Assembly (NCBI GenBank): GCA_910577075.1
Contig: CAJTKV010000004.1
Location: 12,889 to 69,144 of the forward strand
Direction of reading: 5' to 3'
Length of the DNA: 56,256 nucleotides
Source: an uncultured Bacilli bacterium
GTDB lineage: Bacteria > Bacillota_I > Bacilli_A > RF39 > UBA660
A program made the translations under genes and the position numbers. Every line of letters starts with the position of its first letter. Position 1 is the first letter of the stretch. The notes under the pieces were generated by a model that made no database searches, was not told the DNA's origin, and saw nothing but the letters and a program-made list of their open reading frames with translations. Shown piece by piece: positions 8,707 through 17,177 of the stretch.

Positions 8707-8757
8707 ACACCCCTTTTTTATGAGGTGTATTATAGTATAAATGGACTTAATTGTCAA
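8707..8757 (-). promoter_or_regulatory. Promoter with inverted repeat between -10 and ATG (J-domain gene)
   Basis: TTGACA (8757-8752), a 17-nt spacer and TATAAT (8734-8729) are followed at once by the inverted repeat ACACCTC-N8-GGGGTGT (8728-8707) and TTTTTTC before the ATG at 8700. The 3' arm holds the Shine-Dalgarno sequence. Downstream of nadE the repeat plus T-run would also work as a weak intrinsic terminator. Confidence 0.65.
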
Positions 8758-8769
8758 ATTGGTCTCCTA

Positions 8770-10695
8770 TTAAAAATCTAGCCAATTAGTGCTATCTGCA
8801 TCACTTGGCATTCGCAAATCGCCTCTTGGAGATAGACTTATTGTTCCAACTTTTGGTCCATCAGGAATACAGCTGCGCTTAAATTGTTGATTAAAGAACC
8901 TCTTGATAAAGAATTTCAACCACTTATCAATTGTTTTCTCATCAAAACTATCTTTGAAGGCATTAAGGGCTAAAAATTTGATTTTTTCAGGACTTGCTCC
9001 ATATCTTAAGAAGTGATATAGGAAAAAGTCATGAAGGACATAAGGTCCAACGATGCTTTCTGTCTGCTGTAATATTTCGCCACTTGCACTTGGTGGCAAC
9101 AACTCAGGACTTACAGGAGTATCTAAAATATCCTTTAATATAGTTTGGCATTTTTTATTTTCCTCGGTTTCAGCATAATAGTTAACTAAATACCTAACTA
9201 ATGTCTTAGGAATGCTCGTATTGACGGCATACATGCTCATGTGATCCCCATTATAAGTACACCATCCTAAGGCTAGTTCGGAAAGATCGCCAGTTCCTAT
9301 GACAAGTCCACCAATTTTATTGGCATAATCCATCAATATTTGGGTTCTCTCTCTAGCTTGAACATTTTCATAAGTTACATCTAAATTAGCTGGATCGTGA
9401 TCAATATCTTTAAAGTGTTGTAAGCAGGCATCTTTAATATTAACTTCTTTTAAAGTGGCACCATATAGTTTGACAAATTCACAGGCATTTTCGTATGTGC
9501 GATTTGTCGTACCAAAGCCGGGCATAGTAATGCCATAGATATCTTTATAATCAAGGCCTAAAATCTTATAGGCTTTCACGACTACTAAAAAAGCAAGTGT
9601 AGAATCTAATCCACCAGATATCCCGATGACACATCTTTTGATACCGGTTGTCTTTAGACGCTTGGCAAGACCAACGGCTTGGATTGTCAATATCTCCTCT
9701 GAACGTCTATCTCTTTCTTGAATATTTTTAGGTACAAAAGGATATTCATCATAAATGCGCATCAATATATTATCAGGATTATATCCCTCATACTGAATTA
9801 CTTCATAATCACGCTCTTGCTTTTTGATAACCGCCATGTAAGATATGTCTTTATAGCGAATGGCACTAAGTCTACTAACGTCTACATCATTGATAATCAT
9901 ATTGCCATTTAAAGCAAAGCGTTCATTTTCACTCAATATTTTTCCATTTTCAACAATCAAACTATGACCAGAGAATACTAAGTCCGTAGATGATTCATTT
10001 GCTCCACTTGAAGCATAGATGTAGGCACTGACTGTTTTTTCAGAAACACCTTTTACCAAAGACTTGCGATACTCATATTTGCCAATTATTTCATTAGATG
10101 CTGATAAATTAAATAGCATTGTTGCCCCATTAATAGCAGCATCGACGCTTGGAGGATAAGGACACCATAGATCTTCACATATTTCAATTCCAAATGTACG
10201 TTTTAAATCATTACCCTCACGGAATAATAAGTTTGTCTTAAAGGGAATAGAAGCTCCATCAATAACAATGCTTTCAACATTTAAATTTTTAGCTTCACTA
10301 AACCATCTTTTTTCATAAAATTCGCCATAATTGGGAATATATGTCTTAGGTACCATGCCTAAAATATGTCCATGCTCCAAAACGACAGCGGCGTTAAATA
10401 GTTGATTATTGCATCTAATTGGCAATCCCACGATGAAAACACCCTTCAATTTTTCTGTATATTTTTTTAATTCAATTAGACCCTCTTCGGCTTGATCTAA
10501 TAGAAGTTCGTTTTGAAATAAATCAGCACAGGTGTATCCCGTTATTGATAATTCAGGAAATACAGTTATTTCAACACCCTTTTTGTAGGCTTCATCCATA
10601 TATTTTTTTATTTCCTTAATATTAAAAGATACATTGCTTATTTTTATTTCGGGAACGGCAGCTCCAACTCTTACAAATCCATACTTTTTTTCCAT
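8770..10695 (-). CDS. nadE: Glutamine-hydrolysing NAD+ synthetase
   Basis: 641 residues, the length of the two-domain glutamine-dependent enzyme. The N-terminal nitrilase-type glutaminase carries the triad E48 (VFPELSITGY), K117 (VPKTYIPNYGEF) and C173 (EICEDLW). The C-terminal synthetase has the ATP pyrophosphatase loop GISGGLDST near residue 360 and the GTGDLSELALGW segment. It amidates NaAD to NAD with ammonia channelled from glutamine, the last pathway step. The ribosome binding site is GAGGAAAG. It follows the HAD gene by 15 bp in the pncB-nudix-HAD-nadE unit. Confidence 0.97.
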   Translation of the reverse strand: MEKKYGFVRVGAAVPEIKISNVSFNIKEIKKYMDEAYKKGVEITVFPELSITGYTCADLFQNELLLDQAEEGLIELKKYTEKLKGVFIVGLPIRCNNQLFNAAVVLEHGHILGMVPKTYIPNYGEFYEKRWFSEAKNLNVESIVIDGASIPFKTNLLFREGNDLKRTFGIEICEDLWCPYPPSVDAAINGATMLFNLSASNEIIGKYEYRKSLVKGVSEKTVSAYIYASSGANESSTDLVFSGHSLIVENGKILSENERFALNGNMIINDVDVSRLSAIRYKDISYMAVIKKQERDYEVIQYEGYNPDNILMRIYDEYPFVPKNIQERDRRSEEILTIQAVGLAKRLKTTGIKRCVIGISGGLDSTLAFLVVVKAYKILGLDYKDIYGITMPGFGTTNRTYENACEFVKLYGATLKEVNIKDACLQHFKDIDHDPANLDVTYENVQARERTQILMDYANKIGGLVIGTGDLSELALGWCTYNGDHMSMYAVNTSIPKTLVRYLVNYYAETEENKKCQTILKDILDTPVSPELLPPSASGEILQQTESIVGPYVLHDFFLYHFLRYGASPEKIKFLALNAFKDSFDEKTIDKWLKFFIKRFFNQQFKRSCIPDGPKVGTISLSPRGDLRMPSDADSTNWLDF

Positions 10696-10710
10696 CTAAT
10701 CTTTCCTCTT

Positions 10711-11508
10711 TCATCTTAATCTTAATATTTTACTGATGCTGTCAAAGGTTTCATCGCCCTTTAAGACAACATCAAATCTTTTTAAAAATTCTTCTTCATT
10801 TTCTTCGACTTTGGATTCTAAAAAACCAAAAGATATCACTTCTTCGGCTGGCAAATTACCCACCATCTGCAAATCACTTAATTGATCCCCTATTAAAATA
10901 GCTCTATCGCGACATTTAAGATATTCTTTAAAATAATCGGGAATACGTATATTATACTTATTCATACTATGAATAATGTCATCAATACTATCAATAATCG
11001 TATCATCTTGAAATTCTAGCATATTGCTAAATACGAAGACATTATCGCTCATACATCCATATTGTTTTAGGATGGCACAGATAAAATTTCCGATACCGGC
11101 CGAATTGATGATTAGAGGTATTCCCTGCTCATTCAATTCTTTGATAAATTCGATAGCATAAGCTCTTAAATCAATTAAATCGTGATTGTCAATTATTTTA
11201 GCAATATCACTTTCTCTTACACGATATTTTAAAAGTAGCCTATAGGCACGCTCTTGCCACTCTTTCATATACTTATACTTTTCTTCATCACTTATTTTAG
11301 AATCTAGTTCAATAGGTCGATAGTAATTATATAATTCTTCGCGATCATGAACATACTCTTCGGGATAGTATCCACTTTTAGAAAATAACGAAAATGTCGT
11401 ATTGCTATTCTTAGTTGAAATTGTCTTGTCAAAATCGGCGACAACAAAGACATTATCTTTGTTTATGTTTTCTAATTTTTTTGATAAATTTTCTTGCTTG
11501 ATAACCAT
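10711..11508 (-). CDS. HAD hydrolase resembling pyrimidine 5'-nucleotidase (UMPH-1/NT5C3 type)
   Basis: 265 residues. HAD motif I is VADFDKTIST (DxDxT), followed by the NSNTTFSLF and YYRPIELD segments seen in cytosolic 5'-nucleotidase III proteins. Motif II is IINSAG, a lysine candidate lies in the central region, and motif III is LIGDQLSDLQM. The start at 11508 has a clean AAGGAAGG site 8 nt upstream and overlaps the end of the Nudix gene by 56 nt. Embedded in NAD genes it may dephosphorylate NMN, NaMN or a related mononucleotide, but that substrate is inferred from context only. Confidence 0.75.
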   Translation of the reverse strand: MVIKQENLSKKLENINKDNVFVVADFDKTISTKNSNTTFSLFSKSGYYPEEYVHDREELYNYYRPIELDSKISDEEKYKYMKEWQERAYRLLLKYRVRESDIAKIIDNHDLIDLRAYAIEFIKELNEQGIPLIINSAGIGNFICAILKQYGCMSDNVFVFSNMLEFQDDTIIDSIDDIIHSMNKYNIRIPDYFKEYLKCRDRAILIGDQLSDLQMVGNLPAEEVISFGFLESKVEENEEEFLKRFDVVLKGDETFDSISKILRLR

Positions 11509-12100
11509 TTTTTAAAACCTTCCTTGCCATTTCTATAGTTATTATACCATTAGCATCCTTAATAATGCCATTATTAACTAACATAATTAAGTCCTTAAAG
11601 TCACATTCTAGGTATTTGATATATTCATCTTTATCGAGATCTTGTTCATATTCCTTGTGACAATTAAGGGCTAAAAAGGCATAATTTAGTGCTCCACCGA
11701 TACCCTGATCTTGATAATAATTCGTTAGAGGTATTAACTCATTAGATGAATATCCTGTCTCTTCTCGCAATTCGCGAATGGCCGCTTCGATGGGTGTTTC
11801 GCCCTCATCGATGTAGCCAGCTGGTATTTCCACTCCTATGCCTTCTTGAGTAAAGACTCTTGGTTGCACGATGATGATTGATTTTTTGTTGCGAGTAAGA
11901 GGAAGTACGACGACCGCACTTCCATCACGCCCGCTTTTTAATAATTTTTCGCGATTAACTATTTTTCCATTATTTAAAATAACTTGATATTTTTTAGTCG
12001 TCAGAAAATTTCTTTTTCCCTTATTGATTTCTTTCATATCTAATATTTTAAATTCTTCTTTTAAATTGTTTATATTGGCAATTATATTATTTTTTTTCAT
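11453..12100 (-). CDS. ADP-ribose pyrophosphatase-type Nudix hydrolase
   Basis: 215 residues. A full Nudix box is present (GYIDEGETPIEAAIRELREETG), after an IPAG element typical of ADP-ribose pyrophosphatases. The enzyme class cleaves ADP-ribose to AMP and ribose-5-phosphate. ADP-ribose is the NAD breakdown product and the known type of ligand for NrtR repressors, so this enzyme could both recycle NAD fragments and reset the signal. Its 3' end overlaps the HAD gene. The start at 12100 has AGGATT 4 nt upstream and lies 8 bp after pncB. Confidence 0.9.
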   Translation of the reverse strand: MKKNNIIANINNLKEEFKILDMKEINKGKRNFLTTKKYQVILNNGKIVNREKLLKSGRDGSAVVVLPLTRNKKSIIIVQPRVFTQEGIGVEIPAGYIDEGETPIEAAIRELREETGYSSNELIPLTNYYQDQGIGGALNYAFLALNCHKEYEQDLDKDEYIKYLECDFKDLIMLVNNGIIKDANGIITIEMARKVLKNGYQARKFIKKIRKHKQR

Positions 12101-12107
12101 AATAATC

Positions 12108-13565
12108 CTATTTTAGAACTAATTGACGATGTTCTTCAATCAAATCATTTTTGAAGTTAACATACTCTTCTGTTCCAGAAACATGATAGATATGTGGTTG
12201 AACAGTTCTCTTAACTTCAGGATAAATCGTTGCCATTTGAGCTTCACAGTAAGCTTTAGTTGTATCTAAATCTGGATCTTCAAAGACTAACTCTCCATTG
12301 TCAAAAATAGTTTGTTGTAAAGGTACGATGGTAAAATCAGTTAATTTCCTTTTCTTTAAATAATCAGTTGTACTAACGATAATTAAATCATCAGTCTTAA
12401 TCTCTTCCCCTTCACGCGTCATAATATCAGCAACAGCATAACCTGTTTCTTTGTCATAAGCGCGGTATAAATTTTTAATATCTGGGTTGACGATCTTTAT
12501 GGCATCTTCACTTAATTTAATTTTAGGAACGCCATCCATGCTGATTTCTTTATAAACACATCCCATACGACCTTCAGGTTTACTTATGTTATCACCAACA
12601 CCTAAACTATCAAATTCGGCACCTTGCGCTATTAAAGTTTCAATAGTCTCGGCAGTAAGACCATTACTTAAGCAAATCTTTGCCTGTGGGAATCCGGCAT
12701 TAAGGAACATCTTTCTTGCCTCCTTAGATAGATAAGCTAAATCTCCTGAATCGATACGAATACCAATATGATCTGTTGGAATTCCATTTTCTTCCATCCA
12801 CTTAAATGTTGCAATTGCATTTGGCACACCACTTCTTAAAGTATCAAATGTATCAACAAGTAAAATACAATTTTCAGGATAAACTTCAGCAAAAGCTTTA
12901 AATGCTGTTAATTCGTCTGGATAACTCTCAATCCAACTATGAGCCATAGTTCCAATTCCCGTCTTATTTACCATATCAGCAGCCAAGTCGTTACTCGTTC
13001 CAATACATCCAGCCATCATTCCGTATAAAGAAGCATCAATAGCAGCCTCAGTACCATCAGCACGACGTGCACCAAATTCCATAACGCCAACACCTTTTGG
13101 AGTAGATTCAATTATACGTCTTGCGCCAGTGGCATGTTCCATTGCCCCATTTATAAGTGATAGTATTGCTGTTTCTACTATTTGTGCTTCAATTACTGGA
13201 GCAATTACAGTGATTAGTGGTTCATTTGGAAACACTGGAGTTCCATCAGGAATAGCCTTAACTGTACCTGTGAACTTGAAGTTTCTTAAATATTCAATAT
13301 ATTCATCTTTAAAACCAGCTCTTTTAAAATATCTCAATTCTTTTTCACCAAAATGCAAGTTTTCAATATATGATATAACTTTATCAACTCCAGCCATGAT
13401 GGCATATCCACCATTATTGGGAATCTTTCTAAAGAATACATCAAATCCAGCAACTTGATCCTTTTTTCCATTTAGTAGATAACCTTGTCCCATCTTGTGT
13501 TCGTAGTTATCTGATAGTAAACTATAATCTCTTGATAATCTTTCATATCCATTAAACATTTTCAT
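12108..13565 (-). CDS. pncB: Nicotinate phosphoribosyltransferase
   Basis: 485 residues, the normal bacterial length. Family landmarks include an N-terminal SDNYEHKMGQGYLLNGKKDQ, EFGARRADGTEAA, GTMAHSWIESYPDE (active-site histidine region), RIDSGDLAYLSKEARKM, and GVGDNISKPEGRMGCVYK. It couples nicotinate to PRPP, giving NaMN. It heads the operon with the Nudix, HAD and nadE genes. Operator C lies 18-40 bp upstream of its ATG. Confidence 0.96.
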   Translation of the reverse strand: MKMFNGYERLSRDYSLLSDNYEHKMGQGYLLNGKKDQVAGFDVFFRKIPNNGGYAIMAGVDKVISYIENLHFGEKELRYFKRAGFKDEYIEYLRNFKFTGTVKAIPDGTPVFPNEPLITVIAPVIEAQIVETAILSLINGAMEHATGARRIIESTPKGVGVMEFGARRADGTEAAIDASLYGMMAGCIGTSNDLAADMVNKTGIGTMAHSWIESYPDELTAFKAFAEVYPENCILLVDTFDTLRSGVPNAIATFKWMEENGIPTDHIGIRIDSGDLAYLSKEARKMFLNAGFPQAKICLSNGLTAETIETLIAQGAEFDSLGVGDNISKPEGRMGCVYKEISMDGVPKIKLSEDAIKIVNPDIKNLYRAYDKETGYAVADIMTREGEEIKTDDLIIVSTTDYLKKRKLTDFTIVPLQQTIFDNGELVFEDPDLDTTKAYCEAQMATIYPEVKRTVQPHIYHVSGTEEYVNFKNDLIEEHRQLVLK

Positions 13566-13582
13566 AAATCATTCCTCTTTCT

Positions 13583-13605
13583 CTTATTTACATTTTATTA
13601 ATAAC
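13583..13605. promoter_or_regulatory. Putative NrtR operator C (pncB)
   Basis: A 23-bp palindrome with arms CTTATT and AATAAC, differing from operator A at 2 positions. It fills most of the 59-bp gap between pncA and pncB. No good -35 box is seen here, so pncB may also be read from the pncA promoter. Confidence 0.65.
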
Positions 13606-13624
13606 ATAGGCTTAAAAAAATAAA

Positions 13625-14368
13625 CTATGCTGTGAGCTTTAACTCTTTCTCTCTTTGTTCTAACTGTTCGAAATTATCGACGATTTCGATACCAGCTTTT
13701 TCGAGTACATGGTAAGCTATTCGCGTCTCTTCCTCGCGGTTGTGTCCTGGTGCATCAAAGGTATCTGTAGCACTTGCCACTAAGAATATTTGTACATGTA
13801 AGTTAATTTCATCTAAATAGCGAGCAAGTGTAAGTGCAAAATCCATAACACATAGATCTGTACAAACTCCACAAATAACTATCTCCTTTAAATCTCTTAA
13901 TTCTTCTAAATCAAGTTGCCAATCGAGATTTAAGCCGCCGTTAATTGAGTTCTTATAATAAGTTCTTGTATTCTCTTTATCTTGTTCAGGTTTTAACTCA
14001 GGTATCAATTCTGCTTCCTCAGTTCCCAAAATACAATGCTCTGGATAAAGTAAGAACTCGACTGCCTCCTGAATGTGTCCCTCAAGAACAAAGTTAATTA
14101 ATTGATTTTCTCTTCTGAATTTTTCGACTAACTTTAATTGCTCTGGTACTAAATTGTTGTAATCTTTATTATGCATGGCACCAAAATTTACAAATCCATT
14201 ATTCATATCAACGATAAATAAGGCTTTTCTAAATTGCTTGGCATCAATTCCCTTTTCTTTAGCCTCGTCACTTAAAGCTTTGACATTCTCTAAGAGCTTA
14301 TCAAATTCTTCGCGCTGTTGAGCATTCATCTTTCTAATTAGTTTTAACATTTCTCTTGTTTTTTCCAT
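13625..14368 (-). CDS. pncA: Nicotinamidase-type cysteine hydrolase
   Basis: 247 residues; the core is an isochorismatase-fold domain preceded by an N-terminal helical extension of about 48 residues that most PncA proteins lack. The catalytic triad is readable as D54 (IVDMNNGF), K139 (YYKNSINGG) and C173 (GVCTDLCV). It deamidates nicotinamide to nicotinate for PncB. A different amide substrate is possible, but its position directly before pncB with two operators in front makes nicotinamidase by far the best reading. Confidence 0.9.
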   Translation of the reverse strand: MEKTREMLKLIRKMNAQQREEFDKLLENVKALSDEAKEKGIDAKQFRKALFIVDMNNGFVNFGAMHNKDYNNLVPEQLKLVEKFRRENQLINFVLEGHIQEAVEFLLYPEHCILGTEEAELIPELKPEQDKENTRTYYKNSINGGLNLDWQLDLEELRDLKEIVICGVCTDLCVMDFALTLARYLDEINLHVQIFLVASATDTFDAPGHNREEETRIAYHVLEKAGIEIVDNFEQLEQREKELKLTA

Positions 14369-14390
14369 TTTTCTTCTCTCCTTCTTTTAT

Positions 14391-14413
14391 GTTATTCACA
14401 TTTTAGTAATAAC
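14391..14413. promoter_or_regulatory. Putative NrtR operator D (pncA, near ATG)
   Basis: A 23-bp palindrome with perfect GTTATT/AATAAC arms, 22 bp upstream of the pncA ATG and 57 bp centre-to-centre from operator E. It mirrors the A/B pair at prs. Confidence 0.7.
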
Positions 14414-14447
14414 ATAAGTTTTAAATTTACAAAAGTTCTTCGCTCTT

Positions 14448-14485
14448 GTTATTAACATTATATTAATATCACTTAAAAAAGTCAA
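14448..14485 (-). promoter_or_regulatory. pncA promoter with overlapping NrtR operator E
   Basis: TTGACT (14485-14480), 17-nt spacer and TATAAT (14462-14457) on the minus strand. The operator (14448-14470, GATATTAATA..AATGTTAATAAC) covers the -10 box exactly as at prs. Confidence 0.75.
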
Positions 14486-14524
14486 CATCTTTTTAACAAA
14501 AAATTAAAAAGATATACAATTTTA

Positions 14525-14549
14525 TAAAAAAACAACGATTTTACGTTGT
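14525..14549 (-). terminator. Intrinsic terminator of the DUF421 gene
   Basis: ACAACG/CGTTGT with a 6-nt loop and a T7 run directly after the TAG stop at 14550. Confidence 0.85.
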
Positions 14550-15191
14550 CTATTTTTCCTTTTTTATTATGTAAATTGTCTTTTTTTTATAAAAAGCATA
14601 TAGAAGATTGCTCAGAGATAAATCATTTTCGCTTAATCTATTAGTTAGCCACTTACTCGTTTTATTGATTGCTCTTAAGGCTTCATAATCAATTTTACCA
14701 TCAATAACTATTGGCAAAGGATAGTCTCCACTCATCTTTAGAAAGTTTTTTTTGAAGATTGATAATTTACCATTTGTTTCTAAAATGGCATAATCAACTT
14801 CATCGAGGGATTTTATTTGATTACTTCTTAAGGCAAGCAATAAATCATCTACGCTGTATCGCTGTTTGACCATCTCTTTAAAATTGAGTTTACCCTTATC
14901 AACTATTAAACTTGGTTTTCCATCTAAAAACTCCCGAACACTGTTACTCTTAAGTTGAATGAATGCTAGTAAGACTTCTAACCCCACAAGAAGGATAATG
15001 GGTAAGATGGTAAGCATAGTATTGTCATCACGATTTTCAATACTGATAGCAACTAATTCAGCAATAAGTATTGAAATGGTTAAATCACTAATACTCAATT
15101 GGGCTATCTCTCTTTTGCCCATTATGCGATAACATAGCAAAATAAAAAAGTAAAAAAATAAAGTTCTTCCCATAACTGTTAATAAATCCAT
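14550..15191 (-). CDS. DUF421-family membrane protein (YetF-like)
   Basis: 213 residues from the ATG at 15191, preceded by AGGTGAT. An ATG 27 nt upstream lacks a site. It has three N-terminal hydrophobic helices (TLFFYFFILLCYRIMGKREI, SILIAELVAISI, ILPIILLVGLEVLLAF), then the soluble DUF421 domain with GKPSLIVDKGKL, SVDDLLLALR and DVDYAILETNGKLSIF. These proteins are common in Bacillota membranes; some are linked to spore or envelope functions, but the activity is not established. It has its own terminator. Confidence 0.88.
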   Translation of the reverse strand: MDLLTVMGRTLFFYFFILLCYRIMGKREIAQLSISDLTISILIAELVAISIENRDDNTMLTILPIILLVGLEVLLAFIQLKSNSVREFLDGKPSLIVDKGKLNFKEMVKQRYSVDDLLLALRSNQIKSLDEVDYAILETNGKLSIFKKNFLKMSGDYPLPIVIDGKIDYEALRAINKTSKWLTNRLSENDLSLSNLLYAFYKKKTIYIIKKEK

Positions 15192-15322
15192 TTTATCACC
15201 TATTAATTTAATGGTCATATTTTTTTACTTTTATTCATTTAATATATTTTTATTATTTTCTCTGTCACATTTTGTCGAAACTATTGACGACCATCAGAGG
15301 GTTTTATTATGGGGTGATGATT

Positions 15323-15394
15323 ATGACTAAGAGTGAATTAACTTTATTAGTTTTCTTACTAATCGTCATAATTATTTTATTACTTTTACAGTAA
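15323..15394 (+). CDS. Putative 23-residue membrane peptide
   Basis: ATG at 15323 with a strong GGGGTGATGA site; 23 codons to TAA. The peptide begins MTKSELTLL and is one continuous hydrophobic helix (VFLLIVIIILLLL) ending in Gln. It is one of few plus-strand genes and occupies an otherwise empty 325-bp gap. The site, the start and the single transmembrane span support a real small protein. Function, for example toxin or membrane-complex modulator, is unknown. Confidence 0.5.
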   Translation: MTKSELTLLVFLLIVIIILLLLQ

Positions 15395-15395
15395 C

Positions 15396-15430
15396 AAAAT
15401 AAAACATCTTTACTCATTTGAATAAAGATG
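15396..15430 (-). terminator. Intrinsic terminator of the DUF1846 gene
   Basis: CATCTTTA/TAAAGATG with a 10-nt loop followed on the minus strand by TTTTATTTT. It could also terminate the plus-strand peptide gene less efficiently. Confidence 0.7.
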
Positions 15431-15443
15431 CTTCGTACAATAA

Positions 15444-15480
15444 GTGCTAGGCATCAAACTTGCGATGTAATGCCTCTCAC
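15444..15480 (-). other. Conserved-looking hairpin in the 3' region of the DUF1846 transcript
   Basis: GTG-CT-AGGCAT and ATGCCT-CT-CAC pair as a two-part stem with a symmetrical 2x2 internal loop and a 15-nt apical loop. It lies between the DUF1846 stop at 15544 and the terminator at 15396-15430. GC content is higher than its surroundings. No known riboswitch is recognised. The remainder of the 15219-15543 gap holds only the small peptide gene and the terminator. Confidence 0.35.
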
Positions 15481-15543
15481 AACTTAAGTTTACCAAAGAT
15501 AATACCAATATTCAAGAATTATCTTCATTATAATAATTAACAA

Positions 15544-17004
15544 TTACATATTAGGTTCACAAGTTAAATTGATTCCAAGATTCTTTAAAGCATTTAATTC
15601 ACCTTTGCCGATAATATAACTGCAATGGGCTTCACATCCTCTTAATTTTTCTAATTCATCTAAGGCTTTTTTGATAATTGGATTAGATACCGAGCAAATG
15701 CTCAAGGCGATTAAGACTTCTGACAAATCTAAAAAATAAGAAGTATTATAGGAAGTTTTTTGTTTCATTTTGTAAATTCCATCTAAAATCTCTGGCGATA
15801 ATAAGTATTCTTTATCAGGAATACCCGTAATTTTTTTGATGGCATTAAGGAAGGCGGCACTGGAGGCACTCAATATTTCGCTTTCCTTACCTGTAACAAT
15901 AGTTCCCTCGTCTAATTCAATTGCCAAAATATTTGCTCCACTTTTTTTAGCTTTTTCATTGGCAACCCTTGCTACTTCACGATCTGTTAAAGAAAGTTCT
16001 AATTTGTCCATTAAAGACTTAGCTAAGTCCACTTCTTCTCTTTCGCAAGTTTTTTGTTTATACTCACATAAAGTATTATAATATCTCCTAATTATCTCAT
16101 CTTTGGCAGCATCTATTATAACTTCTTCATCAATGATACAATCTTTAATCATATTAACACCCATATCGGTTGGTGATTTATAGATGTCTTTTCCCGTAAT
16201 TTTAAGCAAAATATTCTTTAAAATGGGAAATGTTGAAATATCGCGATTATAATTAACAGCGTTAATTCCATAGGCCTCTAAATGAAAAGGATCAATCATA
16301 TTAACATCTTTCAAATCTACTGTTGCAGCTTCATAGGCGATATTAACAGGATGTAATAGACTCATGTTCCAAACAGGGAATGTTTCAAATTTAGCATATC
16401 CCGCTTTAATTCCTCGTTTGTGTTCATGATATAGTTGGGATAGACACGTTCCAAGTTTTCCACTGTTGGCGCCAGGAGCTGTTACAATAACCAATTTTTT
16501 GGTCGTTTCAATATAGGGATTTTTGCCATAGCCTTTGTCACTTACTATTAAATCGACATTGTCAGGGTAACCATCTGTAGGACGATGAATATACATCTTT
16601 ATGTTGCGTTTTTTGAGTGTTTTTTCCAAGCGAGATATATTATTTTCTTCCCGATACATCGTTACAACAACACTGTTAATAGAAATATCTAAACCTTGCA
16701 ATTTTTCAATTAATCTCAATAATTCCAATTCATAACTTATTCCATAATCTGCTCGTATTTTACTTTTCTCAATTGAAGATGCATTGATACAAAATATTAC
16801 TTCTAAGTCATCTTTAAATTGCTGTAATAATCTTATCTTGTTGTCGGGTCTAAATCCTGGTAAAACTCTTGATGCATGACAATCATCAAATATCTTTCCA
16901 CCAAATTCTAAGTAAAGTTTATCATCAAACATTTTAATCCTTTCCAATATTTTCTCACTTTGTATTTTTAAATACTTATCACTGTCAAATCCAATCTTAT
17001 GCAT
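15544..17004 (-). CDS. DUF1846 domain-containing protein
   Basis: 486 residues, the usual length for this family. The N terminus (KIGFDSDKYLKIQSEKILERI) and the FGGKIFDDCHASRVLPGF segment are diagnostic of DUF1846. GANSGKLGTCLSQLYHE and GSDMGVN-like GIN elements follow. Crystal structures exist for the family but no established reaction; it is found in many anaerobic Bacillota. It has no operon partner here. Confidence 0.88.
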   Translation of the reverse strand: MHKIGFDSDKYLKIQSEKILERIKMFDDKLYLEFGGKIFDDCHASRVLPGFRPDNKIRLLQQFKDDLEVIFCINASSIEKSKIRADYGISYELELLRLIEKLQGLDISINSVVVTMYREENNISRLEKTLKKRNIKMYIHRPTDGYPDNVDLIVSDKGYGKNPYIETTKKLVIVTAPGANSGKLGTCLSQLYHEHKRGIKAGYAKFETFPVWNMSLLHPVNIAYEAATVDLKDVNMIDPFHLEAYGINAVNYNRDISTFPILKNILLKITGKDIYKSPTDMGVNMIKDCIIDEEVIIDAAKDEIIRRYYNTLCEYKQKTCEREEVDLAKSLMDKLELSLTDREVARVANEKAKKSGANILAIELDEGTIVTGKESEILSASSAAFLNAIKKITGIPDKEYLLSPEILDGIYKMKQKTSYNTSYFLDLSEVLIALSICSVSNPIIKKALDELEKLRGCEAHCSYIIGKGELNALKNLGINLTCEPNM

Positions 17005-17127
17005 AACAACCTCCTATAATATAATTACTTAACATAATTATATCATTTAATTGGATACAACAAAATATTTATTTTAATTTTATCTAAATGGTAGAATATT
17101 TTGAAGAAAAGGCAATAAAAAAGAACG

Positions 17128-17156
17128 TTAACGGAAAACTAAAATAATGATATAAT
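17128..17156 (+). promoter_or_regulatory. Promoter of the gene at 17178
   Basis: TTAACG, 17-nt spacer, TATAAT. A GGTGATAAAAT site precedes the ATG. Confidence 0.55.
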
Positions 17157-17177
17157 ATATCTAAGTGGTGATAAAAT

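Noticed and set aside
8700..8757. Extended start of the J-domain gene at 8757
   Set aside because: The extension covers TTGACA, TATAAT and the inverted repeat; the ATG at 8700 has the ribosome binding site.
13129..13458. 109-codon plus-strand frame inside pncB
   Set aside because: Antisense to a fully conserved enzyme, with no start signals.
14391..14470. Paired 23-bp repeats as insertion-site or origin repeats
   Set aside because: Their spacing, promoter overlap and restriction to NAD genes fit operators; there is no transposase and no DnaA-box pattern.
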